Assembly: GCA_045629285.1 (NCBI GenBank)
Contig: JAZQQY010000016.1
Coordinates: forward strand, 5,708 to 69,707
Direction of reading: 5' to 3'
DNA length: 64,000 nucleotides
Source: UBA1723 sp045629285
GTDB lineage: Bacteria > Bacteroidota > Bacteroidia > Bacteroidales > Paludibacteraceae
The notes beneath the pieces were generated by a model. It was given only the letters and a program-made list of their open reading frames with translations. It did not search any database and was not told the origin of the DNA. The position numbers and the translations under genes were made by a program. This document shows, in pieces, positions 33,061 through 42,901 of the stretch (positions within the stretch are counted from its first letter, which is position 1; each line of letters starts with the position of its first letter).

Positions 33061-34145
33061 GAATAGTACATGTAATACCTCAATTGGCCTCGGGTGGAGG
33101 CGAGCGTTTCACAATCGACTTGTGCAACACGCTTGTCGCGCAGGGTCATGATGTGGCTCTAATCGTTCTTTTACCTTTTGATGATTTCGGCAGTTTCTAT
33201 AAGAATGAGGTGTCGGATAAGGTCAAACTAGTCTGTTTGGATAAAAAGAGTGGACTTGATGTGACTCTTGGTTGGAGGTTGAGAAAAACTATTTCAGATT
33301 TTGCTCCTGATGTGGTTCACTCGCATCTTAGAGCAATTCTATATATGCCTTTGTCGGTGTTTACTATGAAGGCAAAGTTTTTCCATACTGTCCACAATAC
33401 TGCAGACAAAGAGGCAGGCGGTGCTATTGGGGGAACATTGAGAAAGTTCTTGTTTAAGACGAAGATGGTGACTCCGGTGACAATCTCTCTTGAGAGTCTT
33501 GACTCTTTTGAAAAGTTCTATGGAATGTCTACTACAATGATCTTCAACGGACGAGATATTCCAGCGTCGCTTCAGATCAGCGATGGAGTGAAGAGAGAGA
33601 TAGATGGATTAAAGTCGACACCTGCAACCAAAGTGCTTGTGCATTTGGCTCGTTATACGAATGTGAAGCGACAGGACTTTATGGCAAGAGTCGCAAAGAG
33701 ATTACAGAACGAAGGATTTGACTTCACCGTCCTATTTATCGGACGAACAGATGAAGAGATTCTAAAAGGTGTGAAAGCAGCCGATTGTTCTCTTTGTCAT
33801 GTGCTTGGAGAGAGAAAGAATCCGTTGGAATACTTGAAAGCTGCAGATGCATTCTGTTTGTGTTCCACTTATGAAGGTATGCCGATTTCGTTGATCGAGG
33901 CGATGGGTGTCGGAACAATACCTGTCTGCACTCCGGTTGGTGGTATAGTGAATGTGGTGAAGGATGGTGAGACTGGTTTTTTGTCGACTGACCTTTCGGA
34001 GGATTCCTACTACGATGCAATGAAGAGATTCTTGACTTTGGATGAAGCAGATAGGGATGGGATGAAGATAAAGGTTCAAAAAGGTTATGAGCCCTACACA
34101 ATGCGTGAGTGTGCGAATAAATATCTGAACTTATACAAAAAATAA
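33057..34145 (+). CDS. Glycosyltransferase family 4
   Basis: A 362-residue retaining GT-B enzyme. The N-terminus has the glycine-rich acceptor loop (HVIPQLASGGGERFTIDLC). The C-terminal half carries the donor-binding E-x7-E motif in STYEGMPISLIEAMGVG and the following IPVCTPVGGIVNVV block. The start at ATG 33057 overlaps the polymerase stop by 4 bases; the frame is open upstream to 33015, but the family start is MRIVHVIP. It adds a sugar to the EPS repeat unit; the sugar is unknown. Confidence 0.92.
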   Translation: MRIVHVIPQLASGGGERFTIDLCNTLVAQGHDVALIVLLPFDDFGSFYKNEVSDKVKLVCLDKKSGLDVTLGWRLRKTISDFAPDVVHSHLRAILYMPLSVFTMKAKFFHTVHNTADKEAGGAIGGTLRKFLFKTKMVTPVTISLESLDSFEKFYGMSTTMIFNGRDIPASLQISDGVKREIDGLKSTPATKVLVHLARYTNVKRQDFMARVAKRLQNEGFDFTVLFIGRTDEEILKGVKAADCSLCHVLGERKNPLEYLKAADAFCLCSTYEGMPISLIEAMGVGTIPVCTPVGGIVNVVKDGETGFLSTDLSEDSYYDAMKRFLTLDEADRDGMKIKVQKGYEPYTMRECANKYLNLYKK

Positions 34146-34197
34146 AGATTTTGTGTTGATAATCAGTTTGATATATTGAAACGTAAGAGTTAGGGTA

Positions 34198-35235
34198 ATG
34201 AGATATAAAGTTTCAATAATAGGATATTTGGCAAAACAGAAACCGCTTTTCGACGGCCAAACGGTCAAGACAAAGCAGTTGGCTAGCGTACTCCACAGCC
34301 ATCTTTCCGACGATGAGATCGGAGAGCTGGACATGCAGAGTATGCGCAAAAATCTTGTTGATTTCTTTTGGAATTTCTTTAAGATCTGCCGTAATAGCGA
34401 CAATGTGATAATCCTTCCTGCTTATGGTGCATTGTTGCTGTTCCCTTTGTTGTGTCTTATGTATCGTAGCAATACTACCAAATTATATTACGATGTGATT
34501 GGTGGTTGGCTTCCCGGATATGTGGAGAAACATACTTATCTAAAGTACTTGTTGAAGAAGTTCGACGGTATTTGGGTGGAGACAACAGTAATGTTGAAGG
34601 CAATGGAGGAGAAAGGATTTAAGAACCTGACAATCGTGCCAAACTTCAAGAATCTTACCATTCTGAAGAAGGAGGATTTGAATATGACGCCGTCGACACC
34701 TGTACGATTCTGTATTTTCTCAAGAATCATGGAGAAGAAAGGAATAGACGATGCTGTCAATGCTGTGATGGAAGTCGACCCGGAAGGAAATGCACTTTCT
34801 TTGGATATCTACGGTCAGATAGATCCGTCATACACAGAGCATTTTACTGAACTTCAGAAGAAATTCCCTGCCAACATCCGTTATTGCGGTTGTGTGGATG
34901 CTACAAAGAGCACCGAAACTCTTAGAGAGTATAATGCGTTGCTTTTCCCAACGAAGTTCCCAACAGAAGGTCTTCCCGGGACTTTGATCGACGGGTATTC
35001 AGCAGGAATCCCGGTTATTTCTGCAAAATGGAACAGCTATTCCGACTTTGTGGAGGAGGGTAAGACTGGAATCGGCTATACTCAGTTCAAATACGATGAA
35101 TTTGTGGCTATTTTGCGCAAGGTTAGGGAAAATCCGTCGATTTTGACTGAGATGAAAGAAAACTGCCTAGATAAAGCAAAAGAGTATTCGGCAGAAACAG
35201 TAGGAAAACAAATTCTATCACTAATAGATTTATAG
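34198..35235 (+). CDS. Glycosyltransferase family 4 (second copy)
   Basis: A 345-residue GT-B protein. The N-terminus carries IIGYLAKQKPLFDGQTVKTK, a donor/acceptor loop seen in some EPS transferases. The C-terminal half holds RFCIFSRIMEKKGIDDAVNA and the donor-binding segment FPTEGLPGTLIDGYSAGIP. There the second acidic residue of the usual E-x7-E is Asp (EGLPGTLID), a conservative change. A gap of 52 bases separates it from the previous transferase, while the next gene follows after 1 base. Confidence 0.88.
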   Translation: MRYKVSIIGYLAKQKPLFDGQTVKTKQLASVLHSHLSDDEIGELDMQSMRKNLVDFFWNFFKICRNSDNVIILPAYGALLLFPLLCLMYRSNTTKLYYDVIGGWLPGYVEKHTYLKYLLKKFDGIWVETTVMLKAMEEKGFKNLTIVPNFKNLTILKKEDLNMTPSTPVRFCIFSRIMEKKGIDDAVNAVMEVDPEGNALSLDIYGQIDPSYTEHFTELQKKFPANIRYCGCVDATKSTETLREYNALLFPTKFPTEGLPGTLIDGYSAGIPVISAKWNSYSDFVEEGKTGIGYTQFKYDEFVAILRKVRENPSILTEMKENCLDKAKEYSAETVGKQILSLIDL

Positions 35236-35236
35236 T

Positions 35237-36013
35237 ATGCATAACTACGGAAAGGTATCAATTATAACTCCAACGTACAATTGTGCTAGTTATATTGGAG
35301 AGACGATAGAAGGAATCTTGTCGCAGACATATCAGGATTGGGAGTTACTTATCACTGATGATTTGTCGACAGACGATACTGTGAAGATAGTTCGGTCGTA
35401 TGCAGAGAAGGATGATAGAATCAAACTTCTTGCTATGGATGAGAACAAAGGTGCAGGGTATGCTCGCAATAAATCAATTGAGCGTGCAACTGGCAGATAT
35501 ATAGCTTTTTGTGATGGAGACGACGTGTGGATGTCGCATAAATTGGAGAAGCAGCTTGAATTTATGCAGGAGCACAACGCTCCTATCTGCCATTCGTCTT
35601 ACCTGAAGTTTGATGAAAACAGCAAGGTGTTCGCAATAGTCGTGTGTCATAAGAAGGAGACTTTCGATACGATGAAATATGACGACGGTATGGGCTTCCT
35701 AACAGTGATTTACGATACACAGAAACTGCCGAAGCAGTTGATGCCTTTGATGCGTAAACGTCAGGATTGGGCATATAAACTTATCATCATGCGTGATGGA
35801 GCGACTTCTTACGGTATGGTTGAACCGCTTGCATATTACAGAGTAGGTCAGGCTTCGTTGTCAAAGAACAAGTTGGGCCTGGTTAAATACAATGTCAATG
35901 TCTACAAGGAGACATTGGGATACAGCACATTGCGTGCGTATCTTACTTTTGCTTTCGGCTTTATGCCAAAACACATCTTGAAATTGCTTAGACTTAAAAT
36001 AACAAACGCTTAA
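35237..36013 (+). CDS. Glycosyltransferase family 2 (second copy)
   Basis: A 258-residue GT-A enzyme with compact family motifs: SIITPTYNCASYIGETIEGI, LLITDDLSTDDTVKI, KGAGYARNKSI and FCDGDDVWM (DxD-type metal site). The tail is positively charged and amphipathic (MPKHILKLLRLKI), which suggests membrane association. It is one of four to five sugar-adding enzymes in the locus, consistent with a repeat unit of about five sugars. The start lies 1 base after the previous stop. Confidence 0.92.
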   Translation: MHNYGKVSIITPTYNCASYIGETIEGILSQTYQDWELLITDDLSTDDTVKIVRSYAEKDDRIKLLAMDENKGAGYARNKSIERATGRYIAFCDGDDVWMSHKLEKQLEFMQEHNAPICHSSYLKFDENSKVFAIVVCHKKETFDTMKYDDGMGFLTVIYDTQKLPKQLMPLMRKRQDWAYKLIIMRDGATSYGMVEPLAYYRVGQASLSKNKLGLVKYNVNVYKETLGYSTLRAYLTFAFGFMPKHILKLLRLKITNA

Positions 36014-36025
36014 TTTAGAGATAAT

Positions 36026-37210
36026 ATGGTAACTTCTATTGTTGTTTGTATGGTTTGTACGGTTGCTGCCTGTGCATTTGGCACCGTTCTCAATCCAAAG
36101 CTTGTGGAGATTGCATACGACAAGAATCTTTTGGACAGTCCTGGTACAAGAAAACTTCAGAAGAAGCCAGTGCCTGTCATTGGAGGAATCAGTGTTTACC
36201 TGGCGGCAATTGCAGCAGCAGCGATTTGTAATGTTTTCATTCCTACAAATTCGCTTTACATGGCAGTTGCAGCGATATCTATGATTTTCTTCGTGGGTTT
36301 GTTCGACGACTTGACGGATTTGAGTCCGAAGAAGAAGTTTATCTTCCAGATTTCATTGGTGGTCCTTCTTTTTATTACGGATACATACAAGATAGATACT
36401 CTGAACGGAATCTTTGGTATTTATGAATTGCCTGTTTGGGCAAGTTTGACGTTGAGTCTGCTTACAGGAGTAGGTCTTATGAATGCCATCAATATGATTG
36501 ACGGAGTAGACGGTTTGAGCAGTGGATACGGTATCTGCTTCTGTGCGTTCTGTGGCTCGTATTTCTTGGCTCATGACGACATTGTGAACGGAATTTTTGC
36601 CTTCACGTTTGTAGGGTCTTTGATCCCGTTTTTTATGGTCAATGTATTTTCATCCAAATATAAGATGTTCATTGGCGACAGTGGTTCGTTGGTGATGGGA
36701 ATGCTTGCCTATATCTTCTGCTGTACTCTTTTGGATGAATCCGGAACAAATATCAACAGTAAGAATGTGAGTTTGGCTTTGGCTGTTTTTGCTGTGCCGA
36801 TCTTTGATACATTGAGAGTCATGACAATGAGAATGGTGCATGGAGGCTCTCCGTTCAAGGCGGATCGTACACATTTGCATCACATATTCGTATCTTTGAA
36901 TATGCCGCACATTTTCATTACATTGTTCATTATTTTGATGGAACTTATGATTGCCGGACTATGGGTTGTGTTGTTCTCATTCAACCTTAACGTCACTGTC
37001 CACACAGTATTGATTGTTGTCTTGTGTGCTTCTATTGTATGGGGAGTATATGTCTACTTGGATCATATCCGTGTAAAAGAACCGAATAGATTCCATCGTT
37101 ATGCCGACATCATACAATATATCAGAAGAAAACCAGATAACTTTATGGCGAGATTCGGTAATTGGCTAGACAATCCAAATAAGTTGCAAAGAATAATCAA
37201 TAAAATCTGA
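36026..37210 (+). CDS. MraY/WecA family undecaprenyl-phosphate sugar-1-phosphate transferase
   Basis: A 394-residue polytopic enzyme that loads the first sugar-1-phosphate (often N-acetylglucosamine) onto undecaprenyl phosphate and so starts EPS repeat-unit synthesis. About 11 membrane segments are seen. The signatures are PVPVIGGISVY, the Mg-binding VGLFDDLTDLSPKKKF, NMIDGVDGLSSG, MFIGDSGSLVMGM and the C-terminal THLHHIFVSL (HxHH-type). It is WecA-like rather than MraY, judging by the locus. A 40-residue basic cytoplasmic tail ends the protein. It lies late in the locus after the sugar-adding genes. Confidence 0.92.
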   Translation: MVTSIVVCMVCTVAACAFGTVLNPKLVEIAYDKNLLDSPGTRKLQKKPVPVIGGISVYLAAIAAAAICNVFIPTNSLYMAVAAISMIFFVGLFDDLTDLSPKKKFIFQISLVVLLFITDTYKIDTLNGIFGIYELPVWASLTLSLLTGVGLMNAINMIDGVDGLSSGYGICFCAFCGSYFLAHDDIVNGIFAFTFVGSLIPFFMVNVFSSKYKMFIGDSGSLVMGMLAYIFCCTLLDESGTNINSKNVSLALAVFAVPIFDTLRVMTMRMVHGGSPFKADRTHLHHIFVSLNMPHIFITLFIILMELMIAGLWVVLFSFNLNVTVHTVLIVVLCASIVWGVYVYLDHIRVKEPNRFHRYADIIQYIRRKPDNFMARFGNWLDNPNKLQRIINKI

Positions 37211-37251
37211 TAAAATTGTAGTTTTGTAGATATTTAGTTAGTCCCAATTGC

Positions 37252-40248
37252 ATGAAAAAGAAACAATTTTTTCAAATACTACTTTCGGTCTCCTGCTTTT
37301 CGGGTGTGAACGCAGAAATTCGCATTTCGGAAATCATGACTAACAATGTGTCTACAATTGTCAGCGACAAATATAACTACGACGGATATATTGAGTTTTA
37401 TAATGAGGGAGGCAACGTCGATTTAAAAGGTTGGACAGTTACAAGTGAAAAAGAGGATCGGACGACAGATTGGAGTATGGTGTTGGATTCTTCACATGTC
37501 TTGCCAAGTGGCTATTCTCTTTTGTTCTTCGGCAAAGAGGAATCTAGCAGCACATCGGCGACGAGAGTCAAGAATAATTATGCCGGAAGTGTAGGGCATA
37601 AACTTTCGACAGATGGTGGTGTGATCACGCTTGCAAAAGGTGATAAAAAGGTCAAGTTGTCATATCCGAAGCAATATCCTCATTTGGCGTATTGTGAGGA
37701 TGGATTCATGATTCCTACACCAGGAAAGGAAAATGATGGATTGAAGACGACTATCTCTAACAGAGTAGAGTCGCCTGTATTCAAAAAGGGTGAACCTGGT
37801 CTGTATGAGGATAAATTGAGTGTTGAACTCGATTGTGAGACTGAAGGTGCGCAGATCTATTACACTTTGAATGGAGACGTGCCTTCACTTGAAAACGGAA
37901 AACGATACGAAGGCGCTATCAATATTGATCAGACGACTGTCGTACGTGCAAGAGCATATAAGAACGGATCGCTATACAGCGATATTCTTACAGGTAGCTT
38001 TATCCTTCCTGACAAGTATTACGAAGCTTGCAAGGGAGTGGGGGATAGACTTCCTGTCGTCTCGATATCGGTTAACAATGAAGATATGTTTGGCGATATG
38101 CTTGGAATATATGTCGAGGGTAAAAACGGAAAAGTGTCCGGTTGTTATAACCAACCCTACAACTTCAATCAGGATTGGATGCGTTCCGCTAACTTTGAGT
38201 ATATGCTTGAGGGAAAGGATGTTGACAATCAGGAAGTTGAAATCGGCGTTTATGGTGGATGTACTAGAATACATGTTGCCAAAAGTTTGAAAATAAAGGC
38301 GACAAAACGCTCAGGTAAGAATAAGATGCAATACGACAATTTCTTCCCTGATCGTGAGTACAGTAAGTACAAGAGTCTTGCTTTGCGTAACGGAGGCAAC
38401 GGATATTCGTATGTTCCGCCTAGATGGAGAGATATGTTCATCCAGAGTCTTGGCGATGGAATGAACCTTGACAGACAGAAGGCTCAGCCTGTAGCATTCT
38501 ATATTAACGGTACGTTTTATGGAATGATGATCCTTACCGAGAGAACGAATGCTGATTTCGTTTACCATAATTACGGGCTTGATGAGGATGAAATTGACTT
38601 CCTTGCAGATTACGAGTGTGAAGCGGGAACTATGGATGCTTACAATGAGATGATCAACTACGTAAGCAGGAATTACTCTAAGGGCGATTTCTACGATAAA
38701 TTGGGAGAGATGATGGATATTGATGAATATATTGATTATCAGATTCTTGAACAATATGTAGCTAATACAGACTGGGTGTCAAACAACACGAAGATGTGGA
38801 GAAAGCATGATGGCGGAAAATTCCGTTGGATTGTTTATGATACAGATTTCGGATTGTCTAAAGCAACTGAAGTCGACAAGGACATGATTAGGTTCGCAAC
38901 TCAGGAAAAGGGAAGTGAACCGTTGTGGACATTGTTGATGTCTTGTCTTAAAAATGAGGATTTCAGATGGAGGTTCTTGGATCAGTATCTTGATAGACTG
39001 GAAAATCAGTTTACTGACGAGAGAATCGATACAAAATTGGATTCGATTTGGGAAATGACAAAACTTGATATGTGTGCAACTGTCAAGAATGCGGCGTTCC
39101 TTGGAGCTCCTGGAAATCCTGCAGATTACGATGACGCTATTGAGAAAATGCGTGACTTTGCTAAAGAGAGAAAGTCGAGAGTCGTGGATCAGTTGAAGAA
39201 GGAATATGGTTTGGGTGATGAATATGTCACCGTGAAAGTACGACCAGTATTCCCTAACAATGAGACTCCAGATTTCAAGTTTTTGCTTAACAAGCGTGAA
39301 ATCAGCTCAATAAAGTATAATACAAAGAGATTCTCTGGCGAGAGAGTCAAGATTGAACCGATTGTCCCTACCGGATATAAGATTCAGAGATGGGCTATCA
39401 ACGATGTTACTGTCAACAACGATAATGGCGGCAAATATATCGGAGATGAAATGACATCTATCGCTGAATCCGGCGACTTGAAGTTTTCTATTTACTTTGA
39501 GTACGACAATGATTACTCGGTGCCTAGAAATCTTTATCTAAACGAGATTTGTGCTTCTAACACATCTGTTACGGATGAGACTGGAATGGTTGCTGACTGG
39601 ATTGAAATTTATAACGGAGACGACTTTGATGTTGATTTGGGTGGTATGGAAGTAGAGAACGCCACTAAGTCGATCAAAACTATTATTCCAAAAGGTAGTG
39701 AAGAAACGGTTGTACCTTCGCATGGATATAAGCTTCTTTGGGCTGATAAAGAACCGGAGAAAGGTCCGTTGCATTTGAATTTCAAACTTGGAACTTCTGC
39801 ACCTGAAACGGTTAATTTGAGATTGTATTATAGAGATAGTTACATACCTTTAAGTTCAATAACATACGGTCCTCATGAATCCGGAGAGTCTTACGGACGT
39901 CTTAAGGATGGTATGTCGATAACGAAAAAATTTGAAAAGTGTGTAGACTCTCGTGGAAACGAAATATTGACATCAACGCCTCTAGCGGCCAATGGAAGTG
40001 TCTCTTGCGACAAATCTTCCGTAGAAGAAACATTGGCAGATGAATCAAGCGTTCAGATTCTTGTTATCGGCAAATCGTTGATTTTGCAGAATATGAAAGT
40101 TGGAAGTCAGGTAGAGGTATATTCTCCATCCGGAGCATTGGCAGCCAGAAAGACGGCTAATTCCGATGTTGTGGAGATTTCTGTTCCTGTCTCTGGAATC
40201 TATATTGTAAAAGTAGGAATAGAATGTAAGAAGGTTGTTGTCGAGTAG
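37252..40248 (+). CDS. CotH kinase family protein with lamin-tail domains and T9SS type A sorting domain
   Basis: A 998-residue secreted protein. Signal peptide 1-21. First lamin-tail-like domain about 22-135 (RISEIMTNN...DGYIEFYN, LKGWTVT). A chitobiase/hexosaminidase-type module at about 170-250 (GAQIYYTLNGDVPS). CotH atypical kinase domain about 265-645, with KSLALRNGGNGYSY, FYINGTFYGMMILTERTNADF and the catalytic YDTDFGL near 529-534. A second lamin-tail domain is at about 757-890 (LNEICASNTSV...ADWIEIYN). Residues 933-998 are a T9SS type A sorting domain (VEVYSPSGALAARK, SGIYIVKVG). It is thus surface-exported, probably phosphorylating or binding extracellular targets. It sits inside the EPS operon between wecA-like and wzc-like genes. 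Confidence 0.92.
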   Translation: MKKKQFFQILLSVSCFSGVNAEIRISEIMTNNVSTIVSDKYNYDGYIEFYNEGGNVDLKGWTVTSEKEDRTTDWSMVLDSSHVLPSGYSLLFFGKEESSSTSATRVKNNYAGSVGHKLSTDGGVITLAKGDKKVKLSYPKQYPHLAYCEDGFMIPTPGKENDGLKTTISNRVESPVFKKGEPGLYEDKLSVELDCETEGAQIYYTLNGDVPSLENGKRYEGAINIDQTTVVRARAYKNGSLYSDILTGSFILPDKYYEACKGVGDRLPVVSISVNNEDMFGDMLGIYVEGKNGKVSGCYNQPYNFNQDWMRSANFEYMLEGKDVDNQEVEIGVYGGCTRIHVAKSLKIKATKRSGKNKMQYDNFFPDREYSKYKSLALRNGGNGYSYVPPRWRDMFIQSLGDGMNLDRQKAQPVAFYINGTFYGMMILTERTNADFVYHNYGLDEDEIDFLADYECEAGTMDAYNEMINYVSRNYSKGDFYDKLGEMMDIDEYIDYQILEQYVANTDWVSNNTKMWRKHDGGKFRWIVYDTDFGLSKATEVDKDMIRFATQEKGSEPLWTLLMSCLKNEDFRWRFLDQYLDRLENQFTDERIDTKLDSIWEMTKLDMCATVKNAAFLGAPGNPADYDDAIEKMRDFAKERKSRVVDQLKKEYGLGDEYVTVKVRPVFPNNETPDFKFLLNKREISSIKYNTKRFSGERVKIEPIVPTGYKIQRWAINDVTVNNDNGGKYIGDEMTSIAESGDLKFSIYFEYDNDYSVPRNLYLNEICASNTSVTDETGMVADWIEIYNGDDFDVDLGGMEVENATKSIKTIIPKGSEETVVPSHGYKLLWADKEPEKGPLHLNFKLGTSAPETVNLRLYYRDSYIPLSSITYGPHESGESYGRLKDGMSITKKFEKCVDSRGNEILTSTPLAANGSVSCDKSSVEETLADESSVQILVIGKSLILQNMKVGSQVEVYSPSGALAARKTANSDVVEISVPVSGIYIVKVGIECKKVVVE

Positions 40249-40281
40249 TAGGTTGAATAAAATTTAACTAAATATACGAAG

Positions 40282-42747
40282 ATGCCAACATCATCTAAAC
40301 AAAACAAATTACAAAAGATTGTAAACTTTGGTTTTCTATGCTTGAAAAAATGGCCTTGGTTTCTAGCCTCTGTTGTTGTGAGCGTAGCATTTGCTGTTGT
40401 ATACCTGTACAGAGCGCAACCTCAATATACAAGAGAAGCTCAGTTGTTGATTAAGGAAGATTCCAAAAACCGAACTACTTCGGTTTCAGACTTGAATGCA
40501 ATCACCGACCTTGGTATTTTCTCAAGTGCAACTAATGTCAACAACGAATTATCGAGAATCCAAAGTCCGACCTTGATTGGAAATGTAGTTAAGCGACTAC
40601 ATCTTGATGTGGATTACATGAAAGTCTCACCATTAAGACAAAGAACAGTTTATGGTGAAGAGAATCCTATCGTTGTAGAGATCCTGGGATTGGAGGAGAA
40701 TGAACCATGTGAATTTGAATTGATCCTTGATTCAGCAGCTATTTTCAAGTACGTGAAAGAGAATACTCAGGCAGAAGCAGCAAAAGAGTCGAAGGAGAAA
40801 GCGTCTAAGATAAAAGAGTCTGCTGATCATACTGAAGATGATGTTGAATCGGATAGCTTGCAACAGGAGTCGAATCGTTCTGCTGCTAAGTCAGTTGAAT
40901 TGGAAAAACCAAAATTTACTATCAGATCACTTAAGTTCGGAAAAGACGAGATCGAAGGTGAGTGGGATGGCAGATTCGAGACTTCTCTAAATATCCATAA
41001 GAAAGTCAGAGTTTTGGTTTCTCATAATATCGACTATAAGGGTTATGGTAATGAAAAACCTGCCAACTTACAGTTCCCTCAGGAGATTCTTGTAATCAGA
41101 CGAGGATTCGTAAAGAGTGTGGAGTTCTGTAAACAGAAACTTAATGTCAGCCTAATCGACAAGAAGTCTACAGTCCTTAACTTGAGCTATCAGGACGCTG
41201 TAGCTGAAAGAGCAGAAGATTTCCTTATCGAGCTAGTTGAGGCTTACAACAAGAATTTGCTTGAAGGAAAGAATAAGATTGCGGAAAGCACAAGCCGTTT
41301 CATCACAGACCGACTTTCGTTGATTGAGCGTGAGCTTGGTAATGTGGATGAGAATATCAGTACATACAAGAGTAAGAACCTTACTCCTGATGTGAGCGAG
41401 GTTGCAAAACTTCACTTGGACAAGGCTAGTATGGCAAGCGACAAGGTGTCTGAGCTTGATGCCCAGCACGCGATGTTGGAGTATATTCGTGACTTTATCG
41501 CTGATACAAGAAACAAAGATTTCTTGCCGGCTGTTACAAACATCACAAACTCAGTGATTGAGAAGAGTATCGAGGAGTACAATGCATTGCTTGTAAAGAG
41601 GAATTCTCTTGTTGCAAACAGTAGTGAAAAGAATCCGATGGTCATAACTATCGACAAGAATTTGGCTGATATGGCTAAAGGTATCCTTATCAATATCGAC
41701 AGTCAGATCGATGCCCTTGACGGCCAGATTCTAAACTTGAGAAGAACCGAGGCTAAGAGTAAGGCTAAGATCGCAAGTAGTCCTAGTCAGACAAAATATC
41801 TTCTTGGTGTTGAGCGTCAGCAGAAAGTAAAAGAGGCACTTTACCTATTCTTGCTTCAGAAACGTGAGGAAAACGAGTTGAGCCAGGCATTTAGTGCCTA
41901 CAACAACCAGATAATCACTCAGCCTACTGGCAAACTAGAGTCGACAAGCCCTATCAAGAAGAATATCTTGATGGTCGCAATTTTGCTAGGAATTTTGATT
42001 CCAGGTGCAATCATTTGGATGATAGAGTCGACTAAAGGCCGTGTCTACAAATTGGAAGATCTAGAGGAGTCTGATGCTAAGATAATGGGAGAAATTCCAT
42101 TCGACAAGAAGGATTTGGAGAAGGTTGTCGTTTCTGCAGATAAAAACAATAAAGTCAATGCTGCGTTCAGAACCGTCAGAACAAATCTTGAGATAGCTAA
42201 AAGCGATGAAGGCGCAAATTCAATGATGATTAGTGCATTGCATGATGGCAGTGGTAAAGATTTCTTTGCAATCAACTTAGCAAAGGTATTTGCGTTGAAA
42301 CAGAAGAAAACTATCTATGTTGATTTTGATGTGAATAGCAAAGCTTTAGGTAAGAGTTTAAGAAATAATGAGGAAGGAGGTATCTATGATTATCTTTCTC
42401 AGAGTAATCCAACTTTGCAGAACTTCATCAAACAAATTGCTAATGAAGAGAATCTATGTGTGATTCCTGCCGGCAAGACACCGGACAATCCTTCCGATTT
42501 GTTAAATGAATCGAAACTACAGACGTTGATGACATTCCTAAAGGCAAGTTTTGAGGTTGTCATTGTAAACTGTCCATCTGCTGTTGAGGAGTCTGCTACT
42601 GAACTGATCGGAAAACTTGTCGATCGTACTGTATTTGTTTTGAATACTGAAAATTCACGTAAGAACTCTGTGAAACTAATCAGTAGCTACGTGGAGGAAG
42701 AAAAGTTCAACGGTATTTCAGTCGTACTAAATCATAGAGTTGGTTAA
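40282..42747 (+). CDS. Wzz/Wzc-like polysaccharide chain-length protein with degenerate tyrosine-kinase domain
   Basis: An 821-residue inner-membrane co-polymerase. A Wzz domain (first membrane segment about 24-46, then QYTREAQLLIKED), a periplasmic coiled-coil region (about 330-560) and a second membrane segment (about 571-592, MVAILLGILIPGAIIWMI) precede a cytoplasmic BY-kinase-like domain. In that domain Walker A reads HDGSGKD (Asp in place of Ser/Thr, near 655-661). Walker A' is IYVDFDVNSK. Walker B reads VIVNCPS, where Asp and the second Pro of DxPP are lost. No C-terminal tyrosine cluster exists; the protein ends LNHRVG. A charged low-complexity insert lies at 159-210. It probably controls EPS chain length but is unlikely to autophosphorylate. 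Confidence 0.9.
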   Translation: MPTSSKQNKLQKIVNFGFLCLKKWPWFLASVVVSVAFAVVYLYRAQPQYTREAQLLIKEDSKNRTTSVSDLNAITDLGIFSSATNVNNELSRIQSPTLIGNVVKRLHLDVDYMKVSPLRQRTVYGEENPIVVEILGLEENEPCEFELILDSAAIFKYVKENTQAEAAKESKEKASKIKESADHTEDDVESDSLQQESNRSAAKSVELEKPKFTIRSLKFGKDEIEGEWDGRFETSLNIHKKVRVLVSHNIDYKGYGNEKPANLQFPQEILVIRRGFVKSVEFCKQKLNVSLIDKKSTVLNLSYQDAVAERAEDFLIELVEAYNKNLLEGKNKIAESTSRFITDRLSLIERELGNVDENISTYKSKNLTPDVSEVAKLHLDKASMASDKVSELDAQHAMLEYIRDFIADTRNKDFLPAVTNITNSVIEKSIEEYNALLVKRNSLVANSSEKNPMVITIDKNLADMAKGILINIDSQIDALDGQILNLRRTEAKSKAKIASSPSQTKYLLGVERQQKVKEALYLFLLQKREENELSQAFSAYNNQIITQPTGKLESTSPIKKNILMVAILLGILIPGAIIWMIESTKGRVYKLEDLEESDAKIMGEIPFDKKDLEKVVVSADKNNKVNAAFRTVRTNLEIAKSDEGANSMMISALHDGSGKDFFAINLAKVFALKQKKTIYVDFDVNSKALGKSLRNNEEGGIYDYLSQSNPTLQNFIKQIANEENLCVIPAGKTPDNPSDLLNESKLQTLMTFLKASFEVVIVNCPSAVEESATELIGKLVDRTVFVLNTENSRKNSVKLISSYVEEEKFNGISVVLNHRVG

Positions 42748-42769
42748 AAAGACTTTATTCCCAATAGAA

Positions 42770-42797
42770 AACGGTAGTCGTATGACTGCCGTTTTTT
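42770..42797 (+). terminator. Terminator of the EPS locus
   Basis: AACGGTAGTC pairs with GACTGCCGTT (one wobble) over a 3-base loop. T6 follows. It lies 22 bases after the last EPS gene. Confidence 0.85.
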
Positions 42798-42870
42798 GTT
42801 TTAATAAGATACTTTGTCGGCTTATCTGCAGCAAAATGCTCTAATAGGCTGTTTTTACGTCAAAATATCC

Positions 42871-42878
42871 TATTTTTG
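42871..42878 (+). promoter_or_regulatory. TAnnTTTG box upstream of the methyltransferase gene
   Basis: TATTTTTG lies 23 bases before ATG 42902. It supports that start over the TTG at 42887 and shows the gene is transcribed apart from the EPS locus. Confidence 0.55.
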
Positions 42879-42901
42879 TTAGACAATTGAACAAGACGAG
42901 A

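Noticed and set aside
42887..42901. TTG at 42887 as start of the methyltransferase gene
   Set aside because: It lies within about 10 bases of the TAnnTTTG box. The ATG at 42902 directly precedes the family N-terminus.
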